Of a DNA stretch of 64,000 nt, positions 48,860 to 59,085 are shown piece by piece. The DNA comes from Sweltsa coloradensis. Taxonomy: Eukaryota > Arthropoda > Insecta > Plecoptera > Chloroperlidae. Where the stretch lies: contig JAMZAV010001719.1 in assembly GCA_024449915.1 (NCBI GenBank), positions 1-64,000 on the forward strand, given 5' to 3'. The notes below the pieces were generated by a model. That model made no database searches. It saw nothing but the letters and a program-made list of their open reading frames with translations, and had not been told where the DNA came from. Each line of letters begins with the position of its first letter. Position 1 is the stretch's first letter. Made by a program: the position numbers and the translations under genes.

Positions 48860-50816
48860 TTAAAATAGAATCGCTTTTAAACGTTAAATGAGTAAATATT
48901 GGTGTTTAATATATTATATTAAATAAATAAAATAAAATTAATATATCAGTTGCTCACGATGTCATTTGTTGTAGGTCAGTCGAGCTTTCCGCATAAATAA
49001 ATAAATAAATAAATACAATATAAATAAATAAATGAAATGAATGTATACATAAATAAATAATAAATAATTAAATATCTATGAATGAAATGGAATGAATGAA
49101 TTGAATGATTAAATTAATTATACTAAATTATACTGAATAATTAAAAATATAAAAATAAATAATAAATGATTAAAAAAATTCTAGGCGGACAAATTATTTT
49201 TTTAATTCATTACTATATTTTGTTACAGGAAAGGAAATAATTAATAAATACAAACAAACAAAAAATCACACATTATTATTTGGGTTATTTCACATGAGTT
49301 ATTTAATTGCAAATAATTTAATAAAATTGAATTATTTTCTTATCTAGGCTATATTTATTATTTTTGTATTATTAAATTTTTCATTTAAATTATTATGAAT
49401 TCATTTATTAATTTATTCATGTGACTAGTTGGAGAGCAGTGACTTCTAGATATAAGAGACATATATAATGTATCACGCAAATCTATCTTTATTTGATATT
49501 ATATTCATTTATATGATTTCTTGTGATTCAATTGTTATAGATGTATAAATACACCACTAGCAGTATACATTAATAATATAAGGGGCAAGCACTGTCTGCT
49601 AGTAATGTCGGGAGGTGTGTGATGATTAGTGATGATTTTTAATTTTGTTCTAAATAACTAAATAATACTTTCATTTTATAAATGTATTGAAACGATTTTG
49701 TGTGTTATTATGACTGATGTGTGGGATTTACGTTGCCTGGCCCTAATTCATAATTTGTGTTCGAGGTTCACTAAGAAGAGATGATGTTTGGAGAGGTTCT
49801 ATTGTATTGCTCCTGATCCCGGCTACATTCGCACATCAACAAGAACCGCACAGCTGAGCATGACGTGAGTAACTCACTAACATATTTCTATTATTTAGAT
49901 AATAATTTAGGCAGGTGCAGAAGTAGGCCGCGCCATTACATCCGCGCTAGGAGTCGTAACATAGATATGGGCGCCGTGAGCCGTAGGTCGGTCAGCATTT
50001 GGACATAGTCTATGTTCGTTGTGTGCGTCAGCACTATGGTCGACAACTATTGCCAAAGGGGGAAGTCGATCTCGCGCTGTCTAGTTTCCCGGTGGAAGTG
50101 CAGGAATTGGGTTGAAATCTGTGTTCGTAGCAGAGTTCGTCTCTGCTGCGGGACAGAGGACTGTGCCCAAGTGTGCCTGTGTTTGAGCTGGATTATCTGA
50201 GAGACAGCATTGCCATACTTTCGTAGCCTCTGCCGGAATAGTGGTCACTGCCTAAGTACTGGTGCCTGCGACGGGGTAGGGTCTGGATGCTGACCTTGTT
50301 GCAGGTAAGTAAGCAACCAGGTGCATGGTTCCCGATTATTGCTCTTTTCCAGGACCCATGCATTGGACGCGGTGGTCGCGTGATACCTACTATTATTCGG
50401 AGGAACAGGAATAAACTATGGAACGACCTGACTAGGCATTTTTTATCTGTGTGTCACCGACTGTACTATTCTATGTGAAGAAGAGCAGCATTACGAGGAT
50501 TAGATCTGAAGGAAAATTCAGTTGAAAAATATGGTTTGAATTAATAACGGTAAACTGTAATGATTAATAATCTTGATATTGCAAGAAAAATAGTATATAC
50601 CGACAAAAGCGTGGTGTAGCCTATGTTTTCTATGCCACACTTGCATTCGCTTATCCAGTGAGGGCTCGGGTGTTTTCCCCCTCCACAGCTCCGCCCAGAA
50701 TTCCAGCTTTAATTGTATTAAACACAACATGACATTAGTGTCTTGCAACAAAACCATACACTTTCGGTTAGGTTTGCCGATAGGACCTGTCACGCGCTGT
50801 TACGCTTGAGCTTGAC
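48860..50816 (+). repeat. Arm 2 of the large inverted repeat
   Basis: It is inverted relative to arm 1 across a loop of about 14.5 kb. It is about 280 bases longer than arm 1 because of extra AT-rich sequence at 49,000-49,300. The most similar part is about 49,860-50,816. There, TTGCAGGTAAGTAAGC (donor, GT at 50,304) and GCTCTTTTCCAGGACCC (acceptor) delimit 48 bases that would leave the frame unchanged if removed. A second donor-like site, ATGACGTGAGTAAC, lies near 49,862. The ends could be very long terminal inverted repeats, two oppositely inserted copies of one element, or a palindromic duplication; no target-site duplication was found. Confidence 0.85.
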
Positions 50817-51104
50817 AGAGAATGCATGACAAATTTACTTCAAATATTTTAAATTTTGGTATTCCCGCCGTTTCGATACGCTCCTGTTAATACCCATATC
50901 AATAGCGTTCGTTAGAGTTAATGTTTTATTTTAATTTTAAAAAATAATTGGGATAAATTTATTCTTAATAATTTGGTTTTAAATGTAGATTCAATCATGG
51001 TTTGAATTTCATTGGACAATGTATAGTTGTGGAAATGCATTTAAGTTTGAGAATGTAGCATATTTTACAATGTAAATCCAAAGTTAAATAATTATTAAAT
51101 ACTA
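50817..51104. other. AT-rich sequence without a gene
   Basis: Nothing recognised between the inverted repeat and the 5S-like sequence. Confidence 0.5.
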
Positions 51105-51109
51105 CTCAG

Positions 51110-51225
51110 CCAGCGGTTTAGCCGCGGTCGCTTAGCCGGTTCCCAATCGAACACCGAAGTTAGCAACCACGGGCGTGGTCAGGGGGAGTGAACGCTATTC
51201 CCTGACACACACGTATACCGCTGGT
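51110..51225 (+). ncRNA. 5S rRNA-like sequence
   Basis: CCAGCGGT at the start pairs with ACCGCTGG at the end, like stem I of 5S rRNA, and the length (116) is close to 120. Inside, CCGGTTCCCAATCGAACACC, GAAGTTAGCAACCACGGGCG and TGGTCA follow the loop B-loop C-helix III order of 5S rRNA. The box C region, normally near GGATGGGTGACC, is altered (GGGGGAGTGAACGC), so transcription by TFIIIA/Pol III is doubtful. It may be the head of a 5S-derived SINE or a 5S pseudogene. Confidence 0.65.
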
Positions 51226-51620
51226 TGGAGCATGCAGTTTGAGGGATGAGAGCTAGTGCATCGGCTTCGTTCTCCTTGACGTTGGTGAGATAAATAACGT
51301 GACATATACTGGGGGTAAACTACCCTGAAGGGGTATTCGTACCCTAGGGCTGGTTTACCGAGGGGTACCCGGGAGTAAACGATCTCTGTTACACCAGGTT
51401 AGTGGAGGAACCTATTTTACTGTTAGGGATACACAGTCTTATCGGATATTAGTCCCCTTGGTACTTTTGGAAAGGAGTAGGCTACGTGCCGGTACCGGGT
51501 TTCCTCTCCTCCCTTCTATTCACCCTTCATCACCATTTATTTATTATTTATTATCTATTTAACGTCGATCCTATTCAGTTATAAAAACTGATTTACAAAG
51601 GAGGACAACTAAATAAATTT
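51226..51620 (+). repeat. Possible body and tail of a 5S-headed SINE
   Basis: After the 5S-like head come GTACCC/GGGTAC-rich sequence (51,310-51,385), an ATTT tract (about 51,534-51,560) and AAAAACTGATTTACAAAGGAGGACAAC. The last motif recurs at about 44,351-44,379, also after T/A-rich sequence, so it may be a shared 3' end. The 3' boundary is uncertain. Confidence 0.35.
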
Positions 51621-51732
51621 AATTACATAGATGCAGAAACAACAATAAACTTCATTTAAGTAAATATTTGAAATAGTAGCATTACTCCAACAATGCATTT
51701 AACACAACAATTTTGGTAACAAATAAAAATTA

Positions 51733-51975
51733 TATCTGGATGAGCGTAGCGAGCGAAGCGAAGATTCCATTTCACAACACTGGAGAAAAAAATCCGGATT
51801 TTTTTTTTTTTTTGTATTTTTGTCTGTTTGTTAACACGATTCCGGCTGAACCGAATTGCGATGAAATTTTATGGAGACCTTCGAAATCTCTGAACTTAGA
51901 ACTGCACCGTACGAAAAATTGATCAAAATTTTTTTTTCGCAATTTTACGATTTTTTTCGTTTTTCCTTTTTTGTT
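51733..51975 (+). mobile_element. Short family B element, plus orientation
   Basis: GGATGAGCGTAGCGAGCGAA, CATTTCACAACACTGGAG, TTGTTAACACGATTCCGGCT, GCGATGAAATTTTATGGAGA and CTTAGAACTGCACCGTACG. Only one AAATTTT/TTCGCAATTTTACG block follows, as in the short copy at 39,755-40,050. Confidence 0.8.
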
Positions 51976-52626
51976 TTTGTTTGTTGAGCGAGCGAAGCGA
52001 GCGTCTCCACTTGACTCTTATGGCTCAAATGTCTTTTTTTTTTTTTTGCTGTTACTGCTTCGATACAGGTCGCACCGTTTCTCTGATCGACCTGAAATTT
52101 TGCACACATGTACATACCACCTAGGCGGGTTGCTGTATAGTTTTGTGGCAAAATCGTTCAAAAAGTTAAAAAGTTACATTAAAGTTAATCAAAAGTTTTT
52201 TTTTAAACTAAACGGCGACAAAATCTGAGGTGGTCAAATCATTTAGAATGTCCGTCCGATCACGAATATGTTATTTTCATTTTGATCCGATAAGTAGTGC
52301 AGTCGGAAATTACATTATAACAAAGTCCCGTTACCATGGCAACGGAAAGTCGCTCAGCTTTTTTGGCTCATGAAAGCGGTCGAACGGAGGCTCGGATCGA
52401 GTTGAAATTTTGACCATCCGCAAGTTTCGTTCCCGATTGAATGCCATTAGTTTTGTGGCAAAATCGCTCAAAAAGTTATAAAGTTACATTAAAGTTAATC
52501 TAAATTTTTTTTTAAAACTAAACGGCGACAAAATCTGAGGTAGCCAAATCATTTAGAAAGTCCGTCCGGTCACGAAAATGTTAATTTTATTTTGATCCGA
52601 TAAGTAGTGTAGATAGAAATTACATT
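51976..52626 (+). repeat. Family C repeat with a 312 bp internal duplication
   Basis: It begins GTTGAGCGAGCGAAGCGAGC and CTCCACTTGACTCTTATGGC. GTTTTGTGGCAAAATCG with AAAGTTACATTAAAGTTAATC occurs at 52,140 and again at 52,452, each followed by AACGGCGACAAAATCTGAGG and CATTTAGAA.GTCCGTCCG. GTTACCATGGCAAC at 52,330-52,343 lies between the two halves. GACCTGAAATTTTGCAC and GAGTTGAAATTTTGACC recall the family A/B module. Confidence 0.65.
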
Positions 52627-53409
52627 TTTGGATGTGCGTAGCGAGCGTAGCGAGCGAAGCGAAGATTCCATTTCACTTCACTGGAGAAAAAAATCCGGAA
52701 TGTTTTTTTTTTATTCTTTTTTTTTTGTATTTTTGTGTGTTTGTCCGCACGATTCCGGCTAAACCGATACTCCAATTGCGATGAAATTTTATAAAGGCCA
52801 TCGAAATCTCTGAACTTAGAACTGCCACGTTTTTGAGCGCAATCGAAAAATTATTTCTCATTAAAATCGCAATTTTAGGATTTTTTTCGATTTTTTAAAA
52901 ATTTCTTCGACTTATAACACCTACATGCTTTATCCGATTGTTATGATTTTTTCACAGAACCATAATTTTATGAATTAAGATATTTGTGTGAAATTTGAGC
53001 TCAATCAAAAAGTTATTTCTCATGAAAATCGAAATTTTACGGGTTTTTTTCTTTTTTAAAACAATTCTTTGACTTAGAACACCTACATGCTTTATCCGAT
53101 TGTAATGATTTTTTAACAGAACCTTAATTTTATGAATTAATATATTCGTGTGAAATTTAAGTCCAATCGAATAATTATTTTTTATGAAAATCGCAATTTT
53201 ACGATTTTTTTATTTTTTTAAATTTTGATTACCTAACTAAAAAAATTAAAAATTAAAGTTTATTTTTTATTTAATTTCAATTAATTTTTAAAAAATCTTC
53301 AACAGTAATGATTTTTTTCACAGAACAACAGAAAATCCGCATAACACATGGCAGCTCAATACACCAATTACGCTCATCCAACAACGCGGCGGGACTTAAG
53401 CGTTTTCCT
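52627..53409 (+). mobile_element. Family B element, full length, plus orientation
   Basis: A clean reference copy of about 780 bp: GTGCGTAGCGAGCGTAGCGA start, GAAGATTCCATTTCAC, a T-run, ATTCCGGCTAAACCGATACT, GCGATGAAATTTT, CTGAACTTAGAACTGCCACG, then three blocks of GCAATTTTACG/CACCTACATGCTTTATCCGA/GTGTGAAATTTGAGC type. It ends ACACATGGCAGCTCAATACA, TTACGCTCATCCAACAACGC, GGCGGGACTTAAGCGTTTTC and CTAG. No protein is encoded. Confidence 0.9.
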
Positions 53410-53710
53410 AGCAACAAAAGCAACGTTACCATGGCAACGAAAAGTCGCACAAGAATTCTAGTCACTATGTACTGCCACCTAGAAGTAATCAAGAGTTAAA
53501 ATAGTTTTCCCAAAGAAATGATGTCAAGGTCCTCTAGATGGCGGTGGATTTTATCCATTCTCTCCTTTTTTTTTTAACAAATTTTCAGGTAAATCGGTCA
53601 AGACCTTAAAGACTTATTGGTATGTAACATTTTGGGAATGTCGTACTCGGGTCGTGTTGCACGTACCGGTGCTCGCTCAACAACGCGTCCAACTGAGCGT
53701 TTTCCTAGTA
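53410..53710 (+). repeat. Family C fragment
   Basis: CAACGTTACCATGGCAACGA (RFX-like palindrome at 53,425-53,438) and AAAGTCGCAC resemble 52,330-52,355. GCTCGCTCAACAACGCGTCC and GAGCGTTTTCCTAG close it at about 53,710. Confidence 0.5.
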
Positions 53711-54245
53711 TTTTTGTGTGTTTGTTAACACTATTCCGGCTAAACCGATACTCTAATTGCGATGAAATTTTCTGGAGACCTTTGAAATCTTTGAACTTAG
53801 AACTGCCACCTTTTTGAGCGCAATCGAAATATTATTTCTCATGAAAATCGCAATTTTACGTTTTTTTTTCGTTTTTCTTGTTTTTTCTGTTTGTATTTTT
53901 GTGTGTTTGTTAACACGATTCCGGCTAAACCGATACTCCAATTGCGATGAAATTTTCTGGAGACCTTCGAAATATTTAAACTTAGAACTGCCACGTTTTT
54001 GGGTACAATCGAAGAAAGATTTCTCATGAATATGGTACTTTCACGATTTTTTTTTATGATTTTTAGTGCGATATTTTCGTGACATTTGGGCCGATTCTGA
54101 CCAAACGGGTGGGGCTAGAACGTTCATATTTCACATGGACATTAAGGTAATGGTTATGTATTGCTTTTTGAAAAAAAAAAATGAAAAAGTTGGCCAGAAT
54201 CCATAGAAATAAAGGTTTTAATAAGAATTTTTTTGAGGTTTATAA
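53711..54245 (+). repeat. Hybrid family B/B2 element with an internal duplication
   Basis: The TTTGTGTGTTTGTTAACAC - CCGGCTAAACCGATACTC - GCGATGAAATTTTCTGGAGA - CTTAGAACTGCCAC module occurs twice, from 53,711 and from about 53,893. Sequence typical of B2 follows (GCCGATTCTGACCAAACGGG, about 54,090). Confidence 0.7.
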
Positions 54246-54267
54246 TAACAATTAACAAGTAACAATA

Positions 54268-54340
54268 GAAACGAAGATTCCGTTTTACTACACTGGAGAA
54301 AAAAATTCGGAATGTTTTTTTTTTCTTTTTCTTTTCTTTT
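54268..54340 (+). repeat. Family B start fragment
   Basis: AACGAAGATTCCGTTTTACT, ACACTGGAG and AATTCGGAATG with a T-run; nothing of the rest of the element follows. Confidence 0.65.
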
Positions 54341-54449
54341 TTTTATGCACCTACAATGCATTCAAAAAGCACTTGCAAAGGAAAAGTGGACCTACAAAAA
54401 CTAAAAACTTACAAAAACGCTCATCCATCAACGCGGCGGTACGAAAGCG

Positions 54450-55232
54450 TTTTTGGATGAGCGTAGCGAGCGTAGCGAGCGAAGCGAAGATTCCATTTTA
54501 CTACACTGGAGAAAAAAATCCGGAATGTTTTTTTTTTCTTTTTCTTTTCTTTTTTTTATGTATTTTTGTCTGTTTGTTAACACGATTCTGGCTAAACCGA
54601 TACTCCGATTGCAATGAAATTTTATGGAGGTCTTCGAAATCTCTGAACTTAGAACTGCCATGTTTTAGAGCACAATCAGAAAAATATTTATCATGAAAAT
54701 TGCAATTTTACGATTTTTTTCAATTTTTTAAAAATTTCTTCGACTTACAACACCTACATGCTTTGTCCGATTGTAATGATTTTTTCACAGAACCTTAATT
54801 TTATGAATTAATATATTCATGTGAAATTTAAGCGTTATCAAAAAACAAGTTTTTACGAAAATCGCAATTTTACGACTTTTTTCGATTTTTTAAATTTCTT
54901 CGGCTAATAACACCTACATGTTTAATCCTATTTGAATGATTTTTTCACAGAACCTTAATTTTATAAATTTATATATTCGTGTAAAAATTGTGCGCAATCG
55001 AATAATTATTCCTTATCAAAATTTCAATATTACGATTTTTTCCTTTTTAAAATTGCGATTAATTAAAAAAAAAAAAAGTTAATTTTTTTAAAATTTAATT
55101 TCATTTAAAAAAAATCTTCAATTTGGTAATAATTTTTTCACAGAACAACAGAAAATCCGCATAACACATGGCAGCTCAATGCACCAATTACGCTCATCCA
55201 ACAACGCGGCGGGACTTAAGCGTTTTCCTAGT
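54450..55232 (+). mobile_element. Family B element, full length, plus orientation
   Basis: Second clean full-length copy. GGATGAGCGTAGCGAGCGTA, CATTTTACTACACTGGAG, TTGTTAACACGATTCTGGCT, TTATGGAGGTCTTCG, three CACCTACATG-type blocks, ACACATGGCAGCTCAATGCA, TTACGCTCATCCAACAACGC and CTTAAGCGTTTTCCTAG. The remnant of another end, GCTCATCCATCAACGCGGCG, stands directly before it, so copies lie end to end. Confidence 0.9.
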
Positions 55233-55266
55233 CCTAGGAAATTCATTTAATAAATTAATCAAATAT

Positions 55267-55393
55267 AGAAAAGGGTGGGGAATGAAAAAGAAAAAAAAAG
55301 AAAGAGAAAGAGAAAAGAATGAAAAGGAAATGAAAAGAGGAAGAAAAAGAAAGAGAAAGAAAGAAAGAAAGAAAAAAAATAATCTTTAAAAAA
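55267..55393 (+). repeat. Purine tract (GAAA-rich)
   Basis: About 125 bases almost without pyrimidines on the plus strand, mostly GAAA, GAGAAA and GGAA units. The lysine-rich frame across it is a by-product of the repeat. Confidence 0.9.
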
Positions 55394-55609
55394 GAAAAAC
55401 AAAAAGGAAAAACTGATTTATTAGACGATCCCACTCAAACGAATATGAGGTTTGCCAAAAATCAGGAACGGCAAATCAGGGAGTATAATCAAAAACTTTT
55501 GCGGAAGAAACCACCGAACGCGAAATCTTTATTCTTATGTTCAATCTTCATTTTTGTGTTCCAATCTTGATAACAGTTTAGTCCAAAAAATCTTGACTCT
55601 AATATATAA

Positions 55610-56277
55610 CTAGGGAAACGCCAAAGTCGTTGTTAAACGAGTGAGTGAGCCATGTGTATAGTATTCGGTATCATTCCCCTTACTGGGCTAGATCCAGCCT
55701 AAGGTATATGGGAGGAAAGGGGATGTTCTCGGGTACTCAACACTTGGCTCACTCACTCGTTTAACAACGACTTTGGCGTTTCCTACATTAAAAATGCAAA
55801 TCGTGTTCAAAACGTATTAGTGTGAAACATTAACAAATTTCCAAGATAAAACAAAATCACCTAATTTTTATTTTCCTTTTAATACCCCTCAAAAATAATA
55901 TGTGGGTGTAAAAATATAAAATTTTTCGAACTGACGGGTATCGAACCCCAACCCTCCGTGCGGTAGGCTAAATGCTTACCAGTAGGCCATGCCTGCCACG
56001 TAGATATAGTCCCGCAAGCTGCTACTAAACAAATGCCATCGATATTAAAAAATCACATTTTTATATTTTGTAGGATTAAATCGCATTGGATCTAGCTGAT
56101 TTTGTTAACAGTTCTCAGTAAACTCGTACCGGATGTCTGTTTTAAATTTCAGTGCAATCTGTTCAGCGATTCGGCTGATTTTCGACGTACAGACAGACAG
56201 ACAGACAGAATCACAGAATGAGAGCCGTTCGAGTTGAATGGAGACACTCGGACGCTCCGCTCCGCCGTTTAATTATA
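55610..56277 (+). repeat. Family A array, unit 1 (cassette orientation A)
   Basis: Cassette 55,610-55,785: arms CTAGGGAAACGCCAAAGTCG...GAGTGAGTGAGCC and the inverted GGCTCACTCACTCG...CTTTGGCGTTTCC, with core GTGTATAGTATTCGG...CAGCCTAAGGTATATGG...GGGTACTCAACACTT. tRNA-like head on the minus strand 55,932-56,003 (B-box inverted as GGGTATCGAACCCC). Then the AAATTTCAGTGCAATCTGTT and TTCGGCTGATTTTCGACGTA module, (GACA)n at 56,191-56,209, and a GTCGCTCC-type tail (here GGACGCTCCGCTCCGCCGTT). Nine bases of spacer follow before unit 2. Confidence 0.9.
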
Positions 56278-56970
56278 CTAGGGAAACGCCAAAGTCGTTG
56301 TTAAACGAGTGAGTGAGCACCATGTGTATAGTACCCGGTATCATTCCACACACTGGGCTAGATCCAGCCTTGGGTATATGGGAGAAAATGGGATGTTCCC
56401 GGGTACTCAACACTTGGCTCACTCACTCATTTAACAACGACTTTGGCGTTTCCCTAGTTATTTAAATTGAACATCAAAAATGCGAATCGTGTTCGAAACG
56501 TACAAGCGTGAAACATTAACAAATTTCCAAGATAAAACAAAATCACCCGATTTTCATTTCCCATTTAACACCCCTCAAAAATAATATGTGGGTGTCAAAA
56601 TATAAAAAAATTCATACTAACGGGTATCGAACCCCAACCCTCCGTGCGGTAGGCTAAATGCTTACCAGTAGGCCATGCCATGCCACGCATATATCGTCCC
56701 GCTAGCTGCTACTAAACAAATGCTATCGATATTTTAAAAAATCACATTTTTATTTATTGTAGGCTGAAATCGCAATGGATCTAGCTGATTTTGTTAACAG
56801 TTCTCAATAAACTCGTACCGGATGTCTGTTTAAAATTTCAGCGTAATCTTTTCAGCGGTTCGGCTGATTTTCGACGTACAGACAGACAGACAGACAGAAT
56901 CACAGAATGAGGGCCGTTTGAGTTGAATGGAGACACTCGGTCGCTCCGCTCCCTCGTTTAATCAGATATA
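56278..56970 (+). repeat. Family A array, unit 2 (cassette orientation A)
   Basis: Cassette 56,278-56,457 with GTGTATAGTACCCGG on the left and GGGTACTCAACACTT on the right. The fixed part starts TTATTTAAATTGAACATCAA. tRNA-like head 56,620-56,690 (minus). (GACA)n at about 56,879-56,898. Tail GGTCGCTCCGCTCCCTCGTT, followed by about 13 spacer bases. Confidence 0.9.
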
Positions 56971-58154
56971 CTAGGGAAACGCCCAAGTCGTTGTTAAACG
57001 AGTGAGTGAGCCAAGTGTTGAGTACCCGGGAACATCCCCTTTCCTCCCCTATACCTAAGGCTGGATCTAGCCCAGTATGAGGAATGATACCGGATACTCA
57101 ACACATGGCTCACTCACTCGTTTCAACGACTTTGGCGTTTCCCTAGTTGCGAATCATGTTCAAAACGTATCAGCGTGAAACATTAACAAATTTCCAAGAT
57201 AAAACAAAATCACCCAATTTTTATTTCCCATTAAACACCCCTTAAAAATTATATGTGTGTGTAAAAATATAAAAACAGTTCGAGCGAACGGGTATCGAAC
57301 CCCAACCCTCCGTGCGGTAGGCTAAATGCTTACCACTGTTCCATGCCAGACACGTAGATCTCGTCCCGCTAGCTGCTACTAAACTAATGCTATCGATATT
57401 TAAAAAATCACATTTTTATTTATTGTGGGATTAAATCGCAATGGATCTAGCTGATTTTGTTAACAGTTCTCAGTAAACTCGTACCGGATGTCTGTTTAAA
57501 ATTTCAGCCCAATCTGTTCAGCGGTTCGGCTGATTTTCGACGTACAGGCAGAAAGACAGATAGACCCTTATGGAAAAGTACTTTAAGAAACTTTAGGGTT
57601 TCCTAAAGTTTCCTAAAGTATTTGTGAATTTACTTTAAGAATTCTAAAGTAATCTAAAGTTTTTTAAAATCTCTAAAGTTTTCTAAAGTTTTTGTTTAAA
57701 GTATTTTAAAGTTTACTGGATTTACTTTAGAGCTCTAAAGTTTTCCTTGTTTTACTTTAGACTTCTAAAGTTCTCTATAGTTTACTTTAGAGGTCAACAG
57801 TTTTCTAAAGTTTACTTTAGAGCTGTTGAGTTTTGAAAAGTTTACTTTAGAGTTTTTATGTTTTTAAGTAATTTTGTTATTCTTTATGTCTCCACATAAA
57901 CTGCCAAATCATTGTTACGTAATGCTAAAAATACCTGTTTGTAATTTGCAACTAGTGGTTTAAAAATGATGGTGCAAAATTAATTTTTATTCCTAGTCAA
58001 AAGTATAACTGTATTAATTTAAGCGTGATAAGAAATAACATTTTTCTATTTAATTAAGAGTTATTATTTTTATTAAATTATTTTAATATGTAAACCGTAT
58101 TTTGTTCAAAATTATAATAATTTATAATGGTCATAATAAAGAAGCTAATTTGAC

Positions 58155-58262
58155 TACCGGTCGGAAGTACATTGCAAGATGGCGACTTTCAACAGTGAAC
58201 ACATGGTGCCCTGTCTGGAGACTGAACAGTTTTGCATCGTTTTGCACGAGTATATTAATTAG
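58155..58262 (+). promoter_or_regulatory. Promoter-like sequence and first exon inside the transposon
   Basis: CGGAAG (58,162-58,167, ETS-like) and CAAGATGGCGAC (58,174-58,185, YY1-like with a good start context) are typical of TATA-less animal promoters. An ATG at 58,179 opens 27 codons (MATFNSEHMVPCLETEQF...) and stops at TAG (58,260-58,262), directly followed by GTAAGTAA, a strong splice donor. The peptide matches no family I know. The exon may be mainly non-coding or a captured fragment of a host gene. Confidence 0.45.
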
Positions 58263-59085
58263 GTAAGTAATTTTGACTTGAAAAGTTAATGTGTCAGTAT
58301 TCATCTACTGTTTTAAGCTTGTATCCAGACTATGGTTGGAGCACTGGAGATTTTAGTTAGCCTAATTGTCTTTCAGGTTATGTTGGGCCTAGGCTCGGCC
58401 TGTACCTCTAGCTAAAACCTAGGCCCTAGCCTATAGTGCCTATACCTGGGTAGGGATATGGCCTTGGCCAAAGACTATAGGCATGGATGTCTTCCTTTCC
58501 TTTGATTATGTAGGGCCTAGGCCTAAGGCATGTGCCTTACATGTGCTATAGGCATAGGCCTATACCCTAGCTCTGTCTGGGTGAAGCCCAGGCACTGGCC
58601 TACTGTAATAAAATGCTGGTAGCCCCTAAAATGGTAGGCTTAAGTTGTTGGTCTATACTTATTCTATAGGCCTAGGCCTATAGGCCTACTAAATGCCAAG
58701 ATTATAGGCCCTAGGCCTACATCATGCTATCAGACCTAACCTATAAAATGTTGAACAATGGTAGGGCCTACCAGGCTACTTAGGCATGATCCCAAGCCTA
58801 GGACTAGCTTTTAAGTTACTTTTTTATTTTCACAGGTCTTGGACCAGTCATATCATTCGTCGAGGGAATGCATCACCTACTCCTGGGCCTTATACTGCTC
58901 CCCTTTACGGAACGTGGCAACCCCAATAGCCTACGGCTATGGGTCCTCCCAACTCCGAGATAAAATGTTAACTTCGTCTATCTAGGCCTACTTATTGTTA
59001 GGCTTCATGCAAAACCTTTACTCATATTTTTAAAATGCTTTTAAGAAAGGAACTACAGTGTAATGATGAATGTTGTTAAATAAAA
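58263..59085 (+). other. Intron-like sequence, second exon and AATAAA inside the transposon
   Basis: From the donor at 58,263 to TTTTATTTTCACAG (ending 58,835) lies an intron-like stretch, rich in AGGCCTA words. The following exon-like sequence, GTCTTGGACCAGTCATATC on, is more GC-rich and ends near AATAAA at 59,079-59,084. Donor, acceptor and poly(A) signal are in the right order. No open frame crosses the junction, because the first exon ends in a stop. Confidence 0.4.

Noticed and set aside
51310..51385. Telomere-like or riboswitch-like GTACCC/GGGTAC-rich stretch after the 5S-like sequence
   Set aside because: No regular telomere unit is present and the pairing is only local.
55168..55389. 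Lysine-rich frame
   Set aside because: It is the translation of the purine tract at 55,267-55,393 and begins inside a family B element.
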